Below, in pieces: positions 61,233 through 64,000 of a stretch of DNA of 64,000 bases (positions within the stretch are counted from its first letter, which is position 1; every line of letters begins with the position of its first letter). The DNA is from Atrina japonica (Eukaryota; Mollusca; Bivalvia; Pterioida; Pinnidae), in contig BROG01000795.1 of the NCBI GenBank assembly GCA_030159075.1, forward strand, positions 62,001-126,000, written 5' to 3'. The notes beneath the pieces are model-generated. The model was not told the origin of the DNA and did not search any database. It saw nothing but the letters and a program-made list of their open reading frames with translations. A program made the translations under genes and the position numbers.

Positions 61233-61307
61233 CTTGGATAGCACTTTTGCGTATCAACCTATCGGGGCATTTCCGAGACAACAGAAACACAGAGTGTAAC
61301 TTCTATA

Positions 61308-61323
61308 CCTATATATTTATACC
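61308..61323 (-). promoter_or_regulatory. TATA box of the 7TM receptor gene
   Basis: On the minus strand the sequence reads GGTATAAATATATAGG, about 80 bases upstream of the ATG. Transcription would start about 30 bases downstream, near 61290, giving a 5' leader of about 55-60 bases. Confidence 0.6.
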
Positions 61324-61630
61324 AGTTATAATCCCCTCCCATTTTGACAAAGATGATTGACAGGTAGTTTAGAGAACAAATTGCAGTTTTTCAGCATTCT
61401 TAATATGTGGCGTGTCCAATACGAACCGTTTAAAAAGAATTATATGTTTCTTAGTTATATTTAGATTATAAGCTATTGTAGATAGAAAATATATTTTACT
61501 TCTATTATTTAAATACAACTTTAAATTGATATAAATTTATTTTTACTAAAATAGCACTAGCGGCCTTCGCGTCATATAACTTTGATGTTCATGTTAATAG
61601 GTCTATGACACGCTAAATCCATACTAATGA

Positions 61631-61690
61631 GTAAACCATAGTTTTTTTCCAGTTAAACCAAGTTTTTCTCAGTTAAATTTAATTTTCGTC
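61631..61690 (+). repeat. AACTGAGAAAAAC-type repeat, left copy
   Basis: Short repeats of the form CCAGTTAAACCAAGTTTTTC and CTCAGTTAAA. They are inverted with respect to AAAAACTAGGGTTAACTGAG and related copies at 62519-62575. Confidence 0.6.
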
Positions 61691-61707
61691 AATTAAATCT
61701 ATTCTTC

Positions 61708-62244
61708 ATTCAGAAACTGCTAAATCAAAAGAAGAAAAAGCTAGCCGTGCCCTATAATATCAGATTTAGATATATCGACGACGTTTTGTCAATTAGTAAT
61801 GACAATTTTCATACATATGTCAATTCGATATATCCCAGCGAACTAGAAATAAAAGATACAACAGAATCAAGCACACCCGCTTCATACTTAGACATTTTAC
61901 TTGCTATAGACACAGACGGGAAATTGGCAAAAATATACGACAAACGCGAGGATGTCGTCTTTCCCATCGTAAGGTTTCCTCATTTAAGTAGTAACATCCC
62001 ATAGTCACCCGCATATAGAGTTTATATTTCACTAATGATCCGATATTCCAGTGCATGTTCAACATATGAACATTTCATATACAGATGTAAACTACTCACT
62101 GACAAATTATTGACACAGAGATATCGAAAATCGCGTTTGATGTCAACGTTCCGCGAATTTTACGATCGGTATAATAGTCTTGTTTGCGATTACTTTGTTT
62201 CACTGGCTGAAATGTTGAGTTGCCTTTTTGTTGACGGTTGTTGA
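61708..62244 (+). pseudogene. Reverse transcriptase fragment, copy 1 (decayed retroelement)
   Basis: An open frame in one phase covers the end of a reverse-transcriptase palm with the YIDD catalytic motif at 61771-61782, then a thumb-like region (SELEIKDTTE, SYLDILLAID, IRYSSACSTYEHFIYRC). It is broken by one in-frame TAG at 62002-62004 and ends at TGA 62242-62244. It is a 5'-truncated copy of a non-LTR or Penelope-like family that is common in aquatic invertebrates; the exact class is uncertain. There is no proper start: the apparent first codon at 61747 is GTG. Confidence 0.75.
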
Positions 62245-62443
62245 GACGTCTGTATTAATTGTGGCGAGGATTTGTTCCTCACTTGTTTCATTTGGACTTG
62301 ACTGTGGACTCACGCCGGGTGTGACAGGTCGACAGGGGATGCTTACTCCTCCATGGCACCTGATCCCACCCCTTGGTTTCCAGAGGTCCGTGTTTGTCCA
62401 TTTTAGCCGGATTTGTATCTGTGTCCTGGACATCCTAAAGAGT
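62245..62443 (+). mobile_element. 3' tail of retroelement copy 1
   Basis: Non-coding tail with GTGTGACAGGTCGACAGGGG, GCTTACTCCTCC and CACCTGATCCCACCCC. These tails are characteristic of this element family in bivalve genomes (from general knowledge, not searched). The open frame at 62228-62527 over it is spurious. Confidence 0.6.
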
Positions 62444-62830
62444 TATACTTTGGTATCTGAGATGTTTTATATTTCTCAGTTAACCATAGTTCCTCTCCAG
62501 TTAATGCTTTTTTGTTACCCACATTAACTGAAAAAAACTAGGGTTAACTGAGAAAAACCAAGTTTAACTGCGCTGTAATAACAAAATTTATAAATTAAAG
62601 GTAGTGTTTCCTAGTTAAATGATGTTATATCTGAACCTAGTGCCTAGTTTTTCTGTACCAGCTGATAGTCATATACTAAAGTAATATTTCGCACTGATAG
62701 CATATTTAATTTCAAAATTCTTCAAAAAAGCTGAGATAGTCACTTTTTTAGAGTGGTTATTTTTAAACGGAGTTGGCTATTTTTAATTTGGCTATGTATA
62801 AATATAAAAAATCTCAGATACCAAAGTATA
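62444..62830. mobile_element. MITE with TATACTTTGG termini
   Basis: TATACTTTGGTATCTGAGAT at the left and ATCTCAGATACCAAAGTATA at the right are exact 20-base inverted termini around 347 bases. Flanking TA is consistent with a Tc1/mariner-type target. It abuts the tail of retroelement copy 1. Confidence 0.75.
62474..62575 (+). repeat. AACTGAGAAAAAC-type repeat, right copy
   Basis: Both orientations occur: TTTCTCAGTTAACCATAG at 62474 and GGGTTAACTGAGAAAAACC near 62543. The repeat is part of the MITE at 62444-62830. Confidence 0.6.
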
Positions 62831-63039
62831 CCACTTTCTCTATAGAAAATAAACATGTATTTAATATGGAGCTCAACTGATGGCGCTTAATTGACAGAAA
62901 CTATTGTCTGGAGCATTATGACTTTAGTATTATGTTTATAATATTTAAACCTAGTTTTTTAGCAACCCACATCATCTTGAGAAAAAATTAAATTGAACAG
63001 ATCAATCTGTCCATAAATAGTTCAGAATTTCAGAATTAA

Positions 63040-63545
63040 CTCGGCCAGATGTATCCTGTTGAGCTAGAGATCAATGAGACGACAGAGAGCAACACATCTG
63101 CTTCTTACCTAGATTTACTCCATTTCGATTGGAAAGGACGGCCAACTTCACAAATCCCTTTATGACAAACGCGACGATTTCTATTTCCATATCACGAACA
63201 TTCCCATTTCTAAGTAGCAATGTTTCATCTTCTGCCTATTGCGTTTTCATTTCACAGCTTATACGTTATGCCAGGGCATGCTCTTCTTATGAATGTTTTA
63301 TTCCGAGAGCTAAACGACTAGCCAATAAACTACTTACACGAGGTTACGTTGTTGAACGCTTGGAGTCGTCGTTTAAGACGGTTTATGGTCGATACAGGGA
63401 TCTTGTTAAACATTATGAAGTCCCCCTCTCAGACATATTAGATAGTATTCTGGACCACATAGACAGTGACTCTCTTTCACCAATCTTGCTTTTCACCGAA
63501 TTTGATCTTATCACCAAACTTGACCTTTTCACCGAATTTGACTAG
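63040..63545 (+). pseudogene. Reverse transcriptase fragment, copy 2 (frameshifted)
   Basis: The same region of the same family as copy 1, lacking the YIDD part. The start (VELEINETTES, SYLDLL), the middle (YDKRDDF) and the rest (FPFLSSN, IRYARACSSYECF, YGRYRDLVKHYEV) lie in three different frames, so at least two frameshifts have occurred. The last part is open to the TAG at 63543-63545. Dead copy. Confidence 0.75.
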
Positions 63546-63670
63546 AAAGGTTTCCCTGCAACGTTTGCGACGGGTGTGGCATGCCAGCAGAAGACGCTGA
63601 CTCCTTCCGAACACCTGGTCTTATCCCGTTTTGGATTCGTAATTGTTCTTCATATTGAGACCATTTACAC
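63546..63670 (+). mobile_element. 3' tail of retroelement copy 2
   Basis: GCGACGGGTGTGGCATGCCAG, GACGCTGACTCC and GAACACCTGGTCTTATCCCG correspond loosely to the tail of copy 1. Confidence 0.45.
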
Positions 63671-64000
63671 ATCTAATTCGTCGTGTTATAATGGACTTTT
63701 GATTATCGATTGGTACTTCTTCAATTTTACAGTATAAATGACTTATCTAGAAATCATATATACATCTCTCTAGGATGTGTTTTTATTTAAGAAATGTTGT
63801 AAAATATAGTCACAAGGTAAATAATCTAAGTACTGCAAGTACTGATACGAGTTGATGGCAATCGTAAGTTTTAATGAGGTATAATAGACTCGGTATACTG
63901 AATACTCTTTAATTCAGTAAAATTAGGTTTTACAACAAAAAGAAACTTAAAGTCGGGTCAGACATTTGGCCTAACGTGAGTACTGATGGCTTATTTATTA
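63671..64000. other. Window end, no feature
   Basis: AT-rich, with no coding signal or repeat that I recognise. Confidence 0.4.

Noticed and set aside
60520..61241. Several plus-strand open frames of 60-114 codons
   Set aside because: Antisense shadows of receptor exon 1.
61233..61244. Upstream start of the receptor at 61244
   Set aside because: The codon there is GTG; the first ATG in frame is at 61232, four residues later, and still keeps the signal peptide.
62228..62527. 99-codon open frame and its minus-strand shadow
   Set aside because: It runs over the non-coding tail of the retroelement and into a MITE.

Overview
The window is AT-rich invertebrate DNA with spliced genes, long introns and many minisatellites and short dispersed elements. 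The dispersed repeats (the families ending in GGGCCTCTTGT, the TA- and TTAA-flanked elements, and the YIDD reverse-transcriptase remnants with a GTGTGACAGGTCGACAGGGG tail) look like those of bivalve molluscs. Bivalve is my best guess for the organism. Family or species cannot be fixed from the sequence alone. Nothing bacterial, viral or organellar is present.

Two protein-coding genes can be reconstructed in full. The first is on the + strand, with 13 coding exons from 16936 to 44397. Every junction is GT-AG and in phase, and it encodes a 472-residue amino-acid transporter of the SLC38 family, closest to SLC38A11. The second is on the - strand, with two coding exons between 61232 and 56318. 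It encodes an 874-residue family-B-like seven-transmembrane receptor with a signal peptide, a furin-type site and a somatomedin-B-like cysteine module. A TATA box lies upstream of it and an AATAAA downstream.

Layout: 1-16800 is intergenic and repeat-filled (34-bp minisatellite at 2190-4510, a 0.9-kb palindrome at 9415-10311, several dispersed repeats). 16811-46515 is the transporter gene. Its introns hold a 52-bp satellite (18945-22490), a 28-bp array that repeats its own exon 2 splice donor (25369-27434), and arrays in introns 3, 4 and 7, two of which include a real splice site. 46500-56000 is intergenic, with nested MITEs (47353-47955) and two large minisatellites (48186-50160 and 50735-52030). 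56000-61323 is the receptor gene. 61630-63650 carries two decayed reverse-transcriptase fragments in the same direction, separated by a MITE.

The two genes converge and show no functional link. The most unusual feature is that several minisatellites in the transporter gene grew out of splice sites, which puts dozens of decoy donors beside the real one.
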